This document shows positions 7,613 to 15,813 of a stretch of DNA of 63,473 nucleotides, piece by piece. A program made the position numbers and the translations under genes. The notes under the pieces are model-generated. The model ran no database searches. It saw only the letters and a program-made list of their open reading frames with translations, and was not told the origin of the DNA. The stretch is from Phormidesmis priestleyi BC1401. GTDB lineage: Bacteria; Cyanobacteriota; Cyanobacteriia; Leptolyngbyales; Leptolyngbyaceae. Every line of letters begins with the position of its first letter. The first letter of the stretch is position 1. The stretch is taken from the NCBI RefSeq assembly GCF_001650195.1, contig NZ_LXYR01000028.1:1-63473 (forward strand), read 5' to 3'.

Positions 7613-7699
7613 GTCTAACGATTCAAATGCAGTGGGCAAGCGAAAATTGACGGTGTTGATTTCGAGGTTATCGACCGCCGCTGATTTGACCCGTTGGGC
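7613..7699 (+). other. attC site 5
   Basis: The outer boxes are GTCTAAC (7613-7619) and GTTGGGC (7693-7699). TCAAATGCAGTGG pairs with CCGCTGATTTGA with one looped-out G and a wobble. It is 87 bases long and is the last attC before core genes. Confidence 0.9.
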
Positions 7700-7809
7700 T
7701 GCATCCCGCAAGGGGCGCACAGTGTTGGTGTTTCCTAGCTGTTTGCGTTTTTCCGATCGCAGCCTCCCGATCGTTCATCAAACTTTGGATTTGATCAAAA
7801 TCAGGTGAG
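7698..7809 (+). repeat. Duplicated cassette leader, copy 2
   Basis: This is the second copy of the 112-base segment at 6601-6712. It immediately precedes the truncated Rpn-type gene and probably holds the original upstream region of that gene. Confidence 0.9.
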
Positions 7810-7833
7810 CATCACAAGTCGTACAATCCCTTC

Positions 7834-8166
7834 ATGTACGATGACACTTGCCGATTCCTTGCCGAACACTTCTCCGCCGACTTTGCCAGTTGGCTGTTGG
7901 GATCGATCGCTCTGACCGAAATCAAACCCTCTGAGCTTTCCCTCGAACCGATTCGCGCCGATGCCCTAATTCTGCTTCAGTCCGATGAGTCTGTTTTTCA
8001 CCTAGAATTTCAAACTCGTCCTGACTCAGAGATTCCCTTCCGCATGTTAGATTACCGCTCACGAGTCTACAGACGCGATCGCTTTAACACAACCCCTCAA
8101 CTACTCGACATGAAGGCTAAGACTGATGCGGAAGAAGGCATTAGAGCTTTTCGTCGAGAGATTTAG
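7834..8166 (+). pseudogene. Truncated Rpn/PD-(D/E)XK nuclease family gene
   Basis: The N-terminal 75 or so residues match the cyanobacterial Rpn/DUF4351-type family: MYDDTCRFLAEHFSADFASW, then SLEPIRADALILL, then HLEFQTRPDSEIPFRMLDYR with the D and ExQ of the nuclease core. After YRSRVYRR the family pattern is lost and the frame ends at 110 residues, whereas intact members are about 250-320 residues long. The protein therefore has the front of the nuclease core only. It marks the junction between cassette DNA and the core genome. Confidence 0.75.
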
Positions 8167-8377
8167 ACCGATCGTCGTATTAAAACATTTTAGAGTCACC
8201 AAGATTTCCGCCTGATTGCCTCATAGAATGAAGGTAATACGATGGGCTTATCATCGTAACTCCGACCGACTTACCGGGAATAAAAACTTCTCTCGGTTTT
8301 TTGTCATCTGTCATTTGCACTGCAAACGAGATGACTGAAACTTTATTGACCTCTTTAACGATCGCAGCAGCAGTCTA

Positions 8378-10354
8378 ATGGTTATATCTTCGACACCCGA
8401 CTCCACTACCCGCAAGCTTTCTAAAGTCGAAGGACTCAAAGATCGCAGTGACTTTTTAAGAGAACCCGTTGCGTCTGAGCTTTTAGCAGACACAACGCAC
8501 TTCACCGAAGACGCGATTCAAATTCTCAAGTTTCACGGGTCTTATCAGCAAGACAACCGAGACAACCGCGCCAAAGGTCAAGAAAAAGACTATCAGATGA
8601 TGCTGCGAACGCGCAGTCCGGGTGGGTTTATCCCGCCTGAGCTTTATTTGGCGCTCGATCGCATCTCGGATGACTATGGCAATCATACGATTCGAGCCAC
8701 GACGCGCCAAGGCTTTCAGCTACACGGCATTCTTAAAAAGAATCTGAAAGCGTCTCTGGCAGCGATCGTTCGCAATATGGGCAACACGCTGGGCGCTTGT
8801 GGCGATGTCAACCGCAATGTGATGGCTCCTCCGGCTCCATTTCGCAACCGTCCCGATTATCAATACGCCTACGAATATTCACACACCATTGCTGATTTGC
8901 TGACCCCCCAAACGGGTGCTTACTACGAGATTTGGCTGGATGGTGAGAAATTCATTTCGGCAGAAGAGAATCCTGAAGTGGTTGCGGCGCGTCAAAAGAA
9001 TGGCACGGGCACGATCGTCCATGACAACCCAGAACCGATTTACGGCACGCACTATCTGCCCCGTAAGTTCAAAATCAGCGTCACGGTTCCGGGTGACAAC
9101 TCCGTCGATCTTTATTCTCAGGATGTCAGCTTAGTGGTCTTGACCAATGAGCAAGGCGAGTTAGAAGGCTTCAACGTGTTTGCGGGTGGTGGTTTGGGGC
9201 GCACTCACAACAAAGAAGAAACCTTTCCACGATTGGCAGATGAGATCGGCTACGTTGCCAAAGATGATGTCTATAGATTGATGAAAGCGATCGTCGCTAC
9301 TCAGCGCGATTATGGCGATCGCACTGATCGTCGTCATGCTCGAATGAAATATCTGATCGAAGACTGGGGCGTTGACAAATTCCGCGCCAAGGTCGAAGAG
9401 TATTTTGGTCAGTCGATCGAACCCTTCAAGCCGTTACCTGAATTCAAATATTTAGATTTTTTGGGGTGGCATGAGCAAGGAGACGGCAAACTGTTTGTCG
9501 GGATTTCGGTCGAAAACGGTCGCGTCAAAAACGAAGGCGCTTTTCAACTTAAAACTGCCCTGCGTGAAATCGTCGAGACCTACCGCTTGCCGATGTTGGT
9601 TACACCTAGCCAAAATTTGATTCTCTACGAAATCGAACCCGCTCAAAAGTCCGAGATTCAGCAAATTCTGACTCGCTGCGGCATCAAGCGCGAAGACGAA
9701 ATTGATACGCTGTTGCGCTATTCGATGGCGTGTCCGGCGTTGCCCACTTGCGGGTTAGCCACTGCCGAATCAGAGCGCGTGATTCCGTCCATTCTGGAAA
9801 GAATTCGATCGCTGTTGATCAAAGTCGGGCTGCCCGATGAATCGTTTATCATCCGCATGACAGGATGCCCAAATGGATGCGCCCGTCCCTATCTGGCAGA
9901 ACTCGGCTTTGTCGGCAACGGACCGGACACCTATCAAATGTGGCTGGGCGCTTGCCCCAATCAAACCCGACTGTCTCGCGCCTACGTTGAGAAGCTGCAC
10001 ATCGACGATTTAGAAACCTTTCTAGAGCCGCTCTTTGTTTACTTCAAACAGTCGCGCACCGATGGCGAAAGCTTTGGCGATTTCTGCGATCGGGTCGGTT
10101 TTGATGCGCTACGGCAGTTTGTCAGCGACTATCAGCCTGATGGTTTCGATGAAGTCGTGACGGTCTCGACCAATGACTTTGAAGAGATCGAATCGGCTGA
10201 ATCGGACACGGTGACGCTCCGTTCTCGGCATCGAGTGGGCGTTCGTCGTGAGATTTACACGCGTCTTCAGCAAGCGTCAAAAACTCAAGGCAAACCGATT
10301 ACCGAACTCGTGGCAGACGCGCTAGAAACCTATCTCACCAACACGGATTCTTAG
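8378..10354 (+). CDS. sir: Ferredoxin-dependent assimilatory sulfite reductase, 658 aa
   Basis: The enzyme reduces sulfite to sulfide with six electrons from ferredoxin, for cysteine synthesis. Two nitrite/sulfite reductase repeats are visible, with the substrate-binding region [12 protein letters not shown] (near residue 88) and [12 protein letters not shown]. The siroheme/4Fe-4S ligands are C452 and C458 (CPALPTC) and C497 and C501 (CPNGC). The length and the [16 protein letters not shown] segment fit sulfite rather than nitrite reductase, which is near 510 residues. The last 42 residues ([17 protein letters not shown]...) resemble a ribbon-helix-helix domain, an unusual tail. The gene stands alone and ends at a clear terminator. 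Confidence 0.93.
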   Translation: MVISSTPDSTTRKLSKVEGLKDRSDFLREPVASELLADTTHFTEDAIQILKFHGSYQQDNRDNRAKGQEKDYQMMLRTRSPGGFIPPELYLALDRISDDYGNHTIRATTRQGFQLHGILKKNLKASLAAIVRNMGNTLGACGDVNRNVMAPPAPFRNRPDYQYAYEYSHTIADLLTPQTGAYYEIWLDGEKFISAEENPEVVAARQKNGTGTIVHDNPEPIYGTHYLPRKFKISVTVPGDNSVDLYSQDVSLVVLTNEQGELEGFNVFAGGGLGRTHNKEETFPRLADEIGYVAKDDVYRLMKAIVATQRDYGDRTDRRHARMKYLIEDWGVDKFRAKVEEYFGQSIEPFKPLPEFKYLDFLGWHEQGDGKLFVGISVENGRVKNEGAFQLKTALREIVETYRLPMLVTPSQNLILYEIEPAQKSEIQQILTRCGIKREDEIDTLLRYSMACPALPTCGLATAESERVIPSILERIRSLLIKVGLPDESFIIRMTGCPNGCARPYLAELGFVGNGPDTYQMWLGACPNQTRLSRAYVEKLHIDDLETFLEPLFVYFKQSRTDGESFGDFCDRVGFDALRQFVSDYQPDGFDEVVTVSTNDFEEIESAESDTVTLRSRHRVGVRREIYTRLQQASKTQGKPITELVADALETYLTNTDS

Positions 10355-10383
10355 AGACTGAGATCGGACTGTCTGCTGTTTGG

Positions 10384-10414
10384 GTAGGAGTGAGTTAAAC
10401 GCTCCTACTTTTTT
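10384..10414 (+). terminator. Rho-independent terminator after sir
   Basis: GTAGGAG (10384-10390) pairs with CTCCTAC (10402-10408) and is followed by six T residues. Confidence 0.85.
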
Positions 10415-10437
10415 ATTGAAATTCTGAGAGACTTCCA

Positions 10438-11172
10438 ATGACTCAGCTACAAAGGCTTGTGATCACGGATGCTCAAATTGATCAGCAGCAGATTTTGTTG
10501 ACGATCGAGCAACAGCATTATTTGAGTCGAGTGCTGAGGCTGCGATCGGGCGATCAGTTCATCGCGATGAATGGACACGGACACGGCTGGCTAGCGTCTC
10601 TAGTCTCCGATCGGGCACACATTCTAGAATCTATTCACGCTCAGTCTGAGCTGCCGATTTCCGTCACGTTAGTTTTGGCACTCCCAAAAGGAAACGGGTT
10701 GGATGAGGTGGTGCGACAGACTACAGAATTGGGCGTGACTTGCATTGCGCCTATGATCAGTGAGAGAACCCTTCTCAATCCGAGTGCCAACAAGTTAGAA
10801 CGCTGGCGACGCATTGCTCAAGAAGCCGCAGAGCAGTGTGAACGTCAAATCGTCCCTGAGATTTTAGATCCCGTTTCCTGGAGCGATCGACTGAAAATAG
10901 AATCATCTAACTCTGATACCTGCCGCCTAATCTGTCTCGCACGGGGCAACTCGCCGCACTTGTTGGACTACTTAGATCCATTGGCTTGTCCTTCAATTAC
11001 CCTCGCGATCGGACCGGAAGGCGGCTGGACAGATGCCGAAATTGAAGGCGCGATCGCAGCCAGTTATCAGCCAATTTCTTTAGGTCGTCGGGTGCTTCGA
11101 GCCGTCACTGCTCCGATCGTGGCGCTCTCGCTAGTTGCAGGAGTTGTTGAAAGAAATAAGAATGGAGAGTGA
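10438..11172 (+). CDS. rsmE: 16S rRNA (uracil-1498-N3)-methyltransferase
   Basis: RsmE methylates N3 of U1498 in the decoding region of 16S rRNA, using SAM. The protein has an N-terminal PUA-like part (HYLSRVLRLRSGDQF, residues 23-37) and a SPOUT domain with the trefoil-knot motifs LALPKGNGLDEVVRQTTELG and IGPEGGWTDAEIE plus LGRRVLRAVTA. At 244 residues it has the usual length. It lies 84 bases after the sir stop with a terminator between, so it is transcribed separately. The next gene starts 44 bases later and could be in the same transcript. Confidence 0.93.
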   Translation: MTQLQRLVITDAQIDQQQILLTIEQQHYLSRVLRLRSGDQFIAMNGHGHGWLASLVSDRAHILESIHAQSELPISVTLVLALPKGNGLDEVVRQTTELGVTCIAPMISERTLLNPSANKLERWRRIAQEAAEQCERQIVPEILDPVSWSDRLKIESSNSDTCRLICLARGNSPHLLDYLDPLACPSITLAIGPEGGWTDAEIEGAIAASYQPISLGRRVLRAVTAPIVALSLVAGVVERNKNGE

Positions 11173-11215
11173 AGACTGAAGAGAAGAAAAAATAATCCTT
11201 CAGGCTGAGTCAATC

Positions 11216-12301
11216 ATGCTAGATCAAATCGCTGCCGCCTTCGATCGTCAAGACTATCGCACTGCCGCGACGTTGCTCAAAGACTTCTTGCGCGAATCGC
11301 CCCAAAATCCGTTTGGGCAATTTTATAAAGGGCGGATCTATGAAGTGTCTGGCAAACTAGAGGCAGCCGAAGAGATTTATCGTCAACTGCTGCGCGATGT
11401 CGTCAACCCCAAACTTGCGAATCAGGCACGACAAGGCATTCAGCGACTCAAAGCCTTGGTTCAAACTCGCCAACAAACCGCGATCGCCCAAGCCACCGCA
11501 GATCCTCAAAATGCCGAAATGGGAATGTTAGTGTTAGAAGCCATTAGCAGCGACATCCGCACAACACTGGCTCAAAACTTTGCTCGAATTATGAAGCTAG
11601 ATGCTTACACCGCGCGGTTGCAGATTCCGCATCGGGGCTGGCGACTCTATCGAACGGGCGCGATCGGAGAACTTCGACACTATGGGCAGCAGCTTAGAGA
11701 GGCTGAAATTCCCGCGTTTTGGGCACCGTTGACTGCGCTGCAAAGCCTTCAAGTCTTCCAAGTCCAATATTTTCAAAGCTATCAGCCTAACGCGATTGCG
11801 GTCTGCCAAAACGAGCACGATCAATTGGGTTCTCTCAGTTTCGATTGGGCAGAAGTGACTCAGCGCGTTGAAGGACGATTGCCAATTTTTGAGCAAGTTG
11901 TCGATACCGATGCCCGACAAAGAACGCAGCGACAGCGCAAAGAACAAACTCAAGACTATGCTCATGTTTGTGATTTACATCTTCCCAAACGACGCTGCAT
12001 TTTGCGGCTCTGCGACTTAAATTATCAGTTTCATCAAGGGGTTGCGTTTTCAGCTTCAGTGAACGCGATCGGGCAAACCACCAATCGCATTTACTGGAAC
12101 ACTCTACTCGCGTTTCTCACCTATCAACTCCCTGAGCAACCCGTTTGGTCAGAGTTCATGCCTTTTGCAGAAACCGCGATCGAGTTTCCTAACCTGCTCA
12201 AGCGTCTTAAATCTCACGTTCATCTGTTTGGTCAAGACACTAGCCTGTGGAATCCTGCGTTTCATCTCTATAGTGGATTAGCGTTCTCAAAAGATCTCTG
12301 A
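11216..12301 (+). CDS. TPR-containing cyanobacterial protein, 361 aa
   Basis: Residues about 1-75 form tetratricopeptide-like helices (AAAFDRQDYRTAATLLKDFL and GQFYKGRIYEVSGKLEAAEE). The rest has a basic, aromatic-rich core (GWRLYRTGAIGELRHYGQQL near residue 140) and ends without a membrane segment. The function is unknown; a TPR start suggests protein-protein contact. Its position after rsmE may be only local clustering. Confidence 0.8.
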   Translation: MLDQIAAAFDRQDYRTAATLLKDFLRESPQNPFGQFYKGRIYEVSGKLEAAEEIYRQLLRDVVNPKLANQARQGIQRLKALVQTRQQTAIAQATADPQNAEMGMLVLEAISSDIRTTLAQNFARIMKLDAYTARLQIPHRGWRLYRTGAIGELRHYGQQLREAEIPAFWAPLTALQSLQVFQVQYFQSYQPNAIAVCQNEHDQLGSLSFDWAEVTQRVEGRLPIFEQVVDTDARQRTQRQRKEQTQDYAHVCDLHLPKRRCILRLCDLNYQFHQGVAFSASVNAIGQTTNRIYWNTLLAFLTYQLPEQPVWSEFMPFAETAIEFPNLLKRLKSHVHLFGQDTSLWNPAFHLYSGLAFSKDL

Positions 12302-12392
12302 AGTTTAATCCCTGAGATGGAGGCTTAAACCCGACCTAGTTAACGACAATGCTATTGAAAGAATTAAAGAATAGCTGGGTTAGAAAAATACT

Positions 12393-12575
12393 ATGAAAAT
12401 TGTTCGTTTTCTGTTGGCGATCGTCTTGCCGCCTCTGGCTGTTTTTCTGAATAGTGGTATCAGTTCAGCACTGCTGATCAACGTCTTGCTGACTTTATTG
12501 GGCTGGGTTCCTGGCATCATTCACGCGGTTTGGGTGCTTCAAAAAACAGAAGAGCGTCAAACTGAGGTTTACTAA
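12393..12575 (+). CDS. Pmp3/YqaE family small membrane protein, 60 aa
   Basis: This is a two-helix membrane peptide: residues 4-24 (VRFLLAIVLPPLAVFL) and 28-50 (LLINVLLTLLGWVPGIIHAV). The pattern with PPLAVFL and LGWVPGIIHAVWV is typical of the Pmp3/YqaE family, linked to membrane potential and stress in other organisms. The length is normal. A strong terminator follows directly. Confidence 0.93.
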   Translation: MKIVRFLLAIVLPPLAVFLNSGISSALLINVLLTLLGWVPGIIHAVWVLQKTEERQTEVY

Positions 12576-12585
12576 CGATTAAAAA

Positions 12586-12616
12586 ACATCCCGGTCAGGC
12601 GATCGGGATGTTTTTT
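12586..12616 (+). terminator. Terminator after the Pmp3-like gene
   Basis: ACATCCCG (12586-12593) pairs with CGGGATGT (12604-12611), followed by a T run. Confidence 0.85.
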
Positions 12617-12625
12617 AGAATTATG

Positions 12626-12779
12626 TAAGTAGGTAGGCACAATTAAACTGAAGACCCTCATCCCCTAGCCCCTTCTCCCCAAGGAGAAGAGGAACTAGAT
12701 TCTGGTTCCCTCTCCTGCGGGAGAGGGCTGGGGTGAGGGCATCTCCCGCATTTTATGTTTAGTTAAGTCTGTCTACTTA
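12626..12779. repeat. MITE-like element, TAAGTAG ends with CCCTCTCC core
   Basis: The element is 154 bases long and its imperfect terminal inverted repeats are about 23 bases (TAAGTAGGTAGGCACAATTA at the left, matching TAAGTAGACAGACTTAACTA on the other strand at the right). The centre holds the GGAGAAG/CCCTCTCC...GGGAGAGGG palindromes shared by many repeats in this window. It lies between two convergent genes. Confidence 0.75.
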
Positions 12780-12790
12780 GAAGCTCGAAT

Positions 12791-13264
12791 TTAGTTCGAC
12801 TTCATGCCACGCGCCATATCTAAGTAGGAGTTCATGTTTGCGCCGGGGCGACGGCGGCTGCTGTTGCTAGTAGGCACCAAATATTTGGTTGCAAACTCAA
12901 CAGTCGCTTCAGGTTTTGGAGCGACTACTGCTGCAACGGGTGCCTTTTCGACAGACTTTTGAACAGCGGTCGCACCGTTGCTAGATGCCGCAGCCGCTAG
13001 CTGCTCCGATCGCTTAGACGATGGTTTTGAGGTCTGCGTCGCGTCGATAGTCGCGGCAACAGGTGCAGGGCTAGCTTCAACTGTGGGTATGCTGACGACA
13101 GGCTTTTTCTCAGCTTCAGCACCGTCCCATTCTAGAAAGTAGCCAGAGCTTTTTCGAGTTTTGGGAGCGCTGCCTTCGATAGATTTTTTGCCACCGACGA
13201 GACCGCTCAAAAAAGCAAAGATACCGCTAAAGAAATTTTTGATAAGTTTGATAAGACCGCCCAT
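12791..13264 (-). CDS. Conserved cyanobacterial protein with amphipathic N-terminus, 157 aa
   Basis: The first 25 residues (MGGLIKLIKNFFSGIFAFLS) look like a membrane-surface amphipathic helix. The middle is Ala/Pro/Ser/Lys-rich and probably disordered, and the end carries a compact basic motif, RRRPGANMNSYLDMARGMK. This layout (membrane-binding start, linker, short conserved C-terminal motif) suggests a peripheral membrane adaptor. I recognise the C-terminal motif as recurrent in cyanobacterial hypothetical proteins but cannot name a function. Confidence 0.75.
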   Translation of the reverse strand: MGGLIKLIKNFFSGIFAFLSGLVGGKKSIEGSAPKTRKSSGYFLEWDGAEAEKKPVVSIPTVEASPAPVAATIDATQTSKPSSKRSEQLAAAASSNGATAVQKSVEKAPVAAVVAPKPEATVEFATKYLVPTSNSSRRRPGANMNSYLDMARGMKSN

Positions 13265-13559
13265 GTGTCACTGCTCCTGGGATATTAGCGGATGATAAGG
13301 TGCGTCGGAAATTTGCATTCACGCGATCGCTGAGGCAAACCACCGACCTAAGCCGAAAAAATGAGGTGCCTTGCCGATCATATAGCGTCTAGGTAGAGCC
13401 TTGATCGGACTTGCGACAACTGTTAACTGATTCAGTTAGTCTGATCAAACTGAAAGCGCAGCAAAATTTAAAGATTTCTCTTTGATTATGAGTCTTGTTG
13501 AGATCTTCTTGCAAGACTCTGCGATGCGTTTTTTGAACCAAATTTGCTCATTCACAGCA
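13265..13559. other. Gene-free stretch upstream of the amphipathic protein gene
   Basis: This is the promoter side of the leftward gene that starts at 13264. It holds one HIP1-containing stretch near 13323 and no gene. A near-consensus promoter could not be fixed. Confidence 0.4.
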
Positions 13560-13587
13560 AAAAGGGGCTTCGATCGAAGCCCCTTTT
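13560..13587 (-). terminator. Terminator hairpin after the rhomboid gene
   Basis: AAAAGGGGCTTCG is followed immediately by its exact complement CGAAGCCCCTTTT around the ATCGAT-type centre, giving a 28-base perfect palindrome with A and T runs on both sides. It can stop transcription in both directions; it lies 33 bases past the rhomboid stop. Confidence 0.8.
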
Positions 13588-13620
13588 CTAGAGTAGTAGA
13601 GTCTGATCGCACGATCAGCT

Positions 13621-14334
13621 TCAAGAAGATTGCGCCTTAGAATCATCTGAGAACAAACCTAGCAACGGTCCCAACACTGCGCCAAACACAAATCCTCCAG
13701 CGTGTGCCCAATAGGCAACTCCGCCTTGCTGCATCCCAATATTGGTTTTTACTCCTAAACTGGCGACTCCATAGAGTGCCTGCTGCAAAAACCAGATTCC
13801 CAAATAAAAGATCGCTGGAATTCGCACGGGCAAGAAAATAAAGCCAAGCGGAATAATCGTCAGCACTCTCACTTGCGGGAATCGCAGAATATAAGCGCCC
13901 ATCACCCCCGCGATCGCGCCACTTGCCCCTAGCGAAGGCACCTCAGAACCTGCTGAGAAGAACCATTGACTTAGGGCAGCTAAGACTCCGCACGCGATGT
14001 AGAAGATCAAAAACTTGATGTGCCCTAACCGATCTTCAACGTTGTTGCCAAAAATCCACAAAAACAGCATATTGCCTGCAATGTGCAAAAAGCCACCGTG
14101 CAGAAACTGAGAGGTGATGAGCGTAACCCATTCAGGGAAGCCAGAACTGCTTGCAGCGCCCCCAAAACTTTGGCTCAACTCTTTAGGAATGACCGCCCAA
14201 GTGAAGAAAAACGACTCTAGCTGCTGCGGAGTCAGGCTCAACTGATAGATAAACACTAAGACGTTGGCGGCGATTAGCCCATACGTGACGTAAGGGGTGA
14301 TGCGTGTTGGGTTGTCATCGCTGATCGGAAACAC
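13621..14334 (-). CDS. Rhomboid family intramembrane serine protease, 237 aa
   Basis: The protein cleaves membrane proteins inside the bilayer. It has six or so membrane segments. The rhomboid signatures are HGGFLHIAGNMLFLWIFGNN (near residue 83), the catalytic serine in GASGAIAGVMGAY (near 133) and the catalytic histidine in AHAGGFVFGAVLG (near 212). The N-terminus PISDDNPTRITPYVTYGLIA is typical of the bacterial group found in cyanobacteria. Natural substrates are unknown. The gene is monocistronic and has its own terminator. Confidence 0.92.
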   Translation of the reverse strand: MFPISDDNPTRITPYVTYGLIAANVLVFIYQLSLTPQQLESFFFTWAVIPKELSQSFGGAASSSGFPEWVTLITSQFLHGGFLHIAGNMLFLWIFGNNVEDRLGHIKFLIFYIACGVLAALSQWFFSAGSEVPSLGASGAIAGVMGAYILRFPQVRVLTIIPLGFIFLPVRIPAIFYLGIWFLQQALYGVASLGVKTNIGMQQGGVAYWAHAGGFVFGAVLGPLLGLFSDDSKAQSS

Positions 14335-14424
14335 GAGGATCTTTCCTTGACTATCATTTAGCAGGAAGATAACCGATTTTTAATGACTTGTCTGTTTATC
14401 TAGAGACAGATTTGCAGAACTGAG

Positions 14425-14579
14425 CAAGGAGGCGCAACTAAAGTCAACTTGTTTGGGTCGGTTTTGGCTTCGCTCAACCCGCTAGGAGTTCTGGCTTTGA
14501 GAGTTGAGCAGAGCCGAAACGCGTCTTACCGTTCACTAAACTTCTTGCAGAGGTCTGAAGATGCTCTCATCCCCCAACT
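14425..14579. repeat. Two abutting MITE-like remnants
   Basis: Bases 14432-14527 match the family seen at 43301-43429 (AACTAAAGTCAACTTG, then a GGTTTTGGCTTCGCTCAACCC palindrome arm and its partner GTTGAGCAGAGCCGAAACGC). Bases 14531-14579 are the reverse complement of the right end of the repeats at 33401 and 56065 (AGCATCTTC...GCAAGAAGTTT). The second remnant runs into a degraded gene at 14580. Confidence 0.65.
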
Positions 14580-14868
14580 CCTTGTCATGCCTGCGCTCCC
14601 CGACCCAGATCTCGCTAGCAACCCCGATCGGGACTAAGTTGTGATCCCCGTCATCAAGGCGTAGACTGACGTTATTAAAGGGTTTTCCAACTCGACTTTC
14701 GGTGATGACGTGATCTCTAAGAACCGGATAAGTTGCACCTAGTGAAGTGACTTCGCTGCCTACTGCTTACACAAGTCGGTTGATCGGTCACTGCCAAAAT
14801 CTTTCGCCCCCTAGATCCTCCACGTCACTTGCTTTAAGTCGGGGAACCCGCCCAACGCAGTGACTCAT
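14580..14868 (-). pseudogene. Decayed coding remnant of unknown family
   Basis: On the minus strand one frame gives a protein-like sequence starting MSHCVGRVPRLKASDVEDLG and continuing through GATYPVLRDHVITESRVGKP and NLVPIGVASEIWVGERRHDK. It is broken by TGA at 14788-14790 and TAA at 14767-14769, and its 3' end is replaced by the repeat at 14531-14579. I do not recognise the family. The coding nature is inferred only from the amino-acid pattern. Confidence 0.4.
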
Positions 14869-15039
14869 CAAAATTGGGGGACTTTGAACCGGAGCGATGG
14901 CTGAACTTTGAACCAGAAGGTATGTTTGACCTCTATGCTGTCAGAGTTCTACGCATTCATAGAAGCGATAACTATTATGTCTGTTACTGAATGCAACGCC
15001 CTATTCTGAATTTTTGTGGTTCAGGTTTTAGGGCGGCGA
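14869..15039. other. Non-coding stretch with a possible short coding scrap
   Basis: On the plus strand 14880-14990 reads DFEPERWLNFEPEGMFDLYA and on to VRVLRIHR...CY-stop, which looks protein-like but has no start and only 36 codons. It may be another decayed gene end. No other feature is seen. Confidence 0.3.
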
Positions 15040-15813
15040 TCAATATCCGCCCAGTCTGCCTCTGCGCTTAGTCTCACGTTCAGCAAATCGAAACAGAGCC
15101 AGTCCCAGCCCAAAGTAAACACATCCATTGAGCAAAGCCAAACCCAACTGAGGGAGATTGAGGGGCTGTTGTCGTGCCATCATGTCTCGCAAAAGTCCCG
15201 CTCCGGCGGTCATCGGCAGCAGCAGCCCTACTATTTTTGACGAACCTGTCCAGCTTTCAGTCGGAACCGATAGCAAAAAGAGCAGCGCAAACTGAAAGAT
15301 TCCTAATAGCTGCTGGATACGTTTTAGCAATAGCGCCAGAGACCCGATCGCGAATGATAATCCATACGCGCCCAATATCACCGTGATTAATGGAAAAATC
15401 AAGGTAGGTGGAAACGACAGCCATCGTCCTGTGAGTGACATGATGATCAGCAAAATTGTGGTGATCAGAACGAACTGAATCATCAAGTTTGCGATCGCGC
15501 GAGTCAAAAAAACGCGAGGTGCCCCAAAGGGTGAAATAAATAGCTGCTCCAACGTTCCCGTCTGTGCCTCGTTTTGCAGCGTTCCGGCAATGTCAAACAG
15601 CACGAATGTCACCAGCGTCCACAGCATATAGCCGACGATAATCGAGTCGAGCCGATCGCCCAATTTAATGCTTGACCCTGCTACATAGCTAGCTCCGAGA
15701 AACAACCCATAAAACAGCGCACTGATAATAAAGATGCCCCCAATCGCTTCGGCTGGGTAGCGAATAAACTGAATCCAACTGCGTTTGACTTCTGCTAAAA
15801 ATAATTTCAACAC
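15040..15813 (-). CDS. ABC-2 type transporter permease, 257 aa
   Basis: This integral membrane protein has about six hydrophobic segments, for example GGIFIISALFYGLFLGASYV (residues 25-44), a segment near 62-80, and LIMSLTGRW-type loops. The layout and the QTGTLEQLFISPFG motif (near residue 85) fit ABC-2 permeases that export lipids, polysaccharides or drugs. Its start overlaps the end of the ATPase gene by 7 bases, so the two are translated together and form one exporter. The substrate cannot be read from the sequence. Confidence 0.9.
   Translation of the reverse strand: MLKLFLAEVKRSWIQFIRYPAEAIGGIFIISALFYGLFLGASYVAGSSIKLGDRLDSIIVGYMLWTLVTFVLFDIAGTLQNEAQTGTLEQLFISPFGAPRVFLTRAIANLMIQFVLITTILLIIMSLTGRWLSFPPTLIFPLITVILGAYGLSFAIGSLALLLKRIQQLLGIFQFALLFLLSVPTESWTGSSKIVGLLLPMTAGAGLLRDMMARQQPLNLPQLGLALLNGCVYFGLGLALFRFAERETKRRGRLGGY

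Larger units (their letters stand above)
374..7699 (+). mobile_element. Integron cassette array without a visible integrase (CALIN-like)
   Basis: Five attC-like sites lie in the same orientation and split the region into cassettes of about 1.1, 2.3, 2.7 and 1.1 kb, plus a partial cassette on the left. Most genes are single or paired, read left to right and end just before an attC, as expected for cassettes; the group at 4022-6310 reads the other way. No tyrosine recombinase is present, so the array is either a CALIN or the distal part of a chromosomal integron whose intI lies beyond position 1. The anatomy is seen directly; mobility is inferred. Confidence 0.8.

Noticed and set aside
374-7699. 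attC-like palindromes as ordinary terminators or REP sequences
   Set aside because: The unpaired G at one fixed place, the conserved outer boxes and the positions at gene ends fit attC; no T run follows any of them.
8378-10354. Nitrite reductase (nirA) instead of sulfite reductase
   Set aside because: The length of 658, the segments around [11 protein letters not shown] and the C-terminal extension match sulfite reductase; nirA is near 510 residues.
14449-14637. 62-codon frame
   Set aside because: It lies across two MITE-like remnants and the antisense of a decayed gene.
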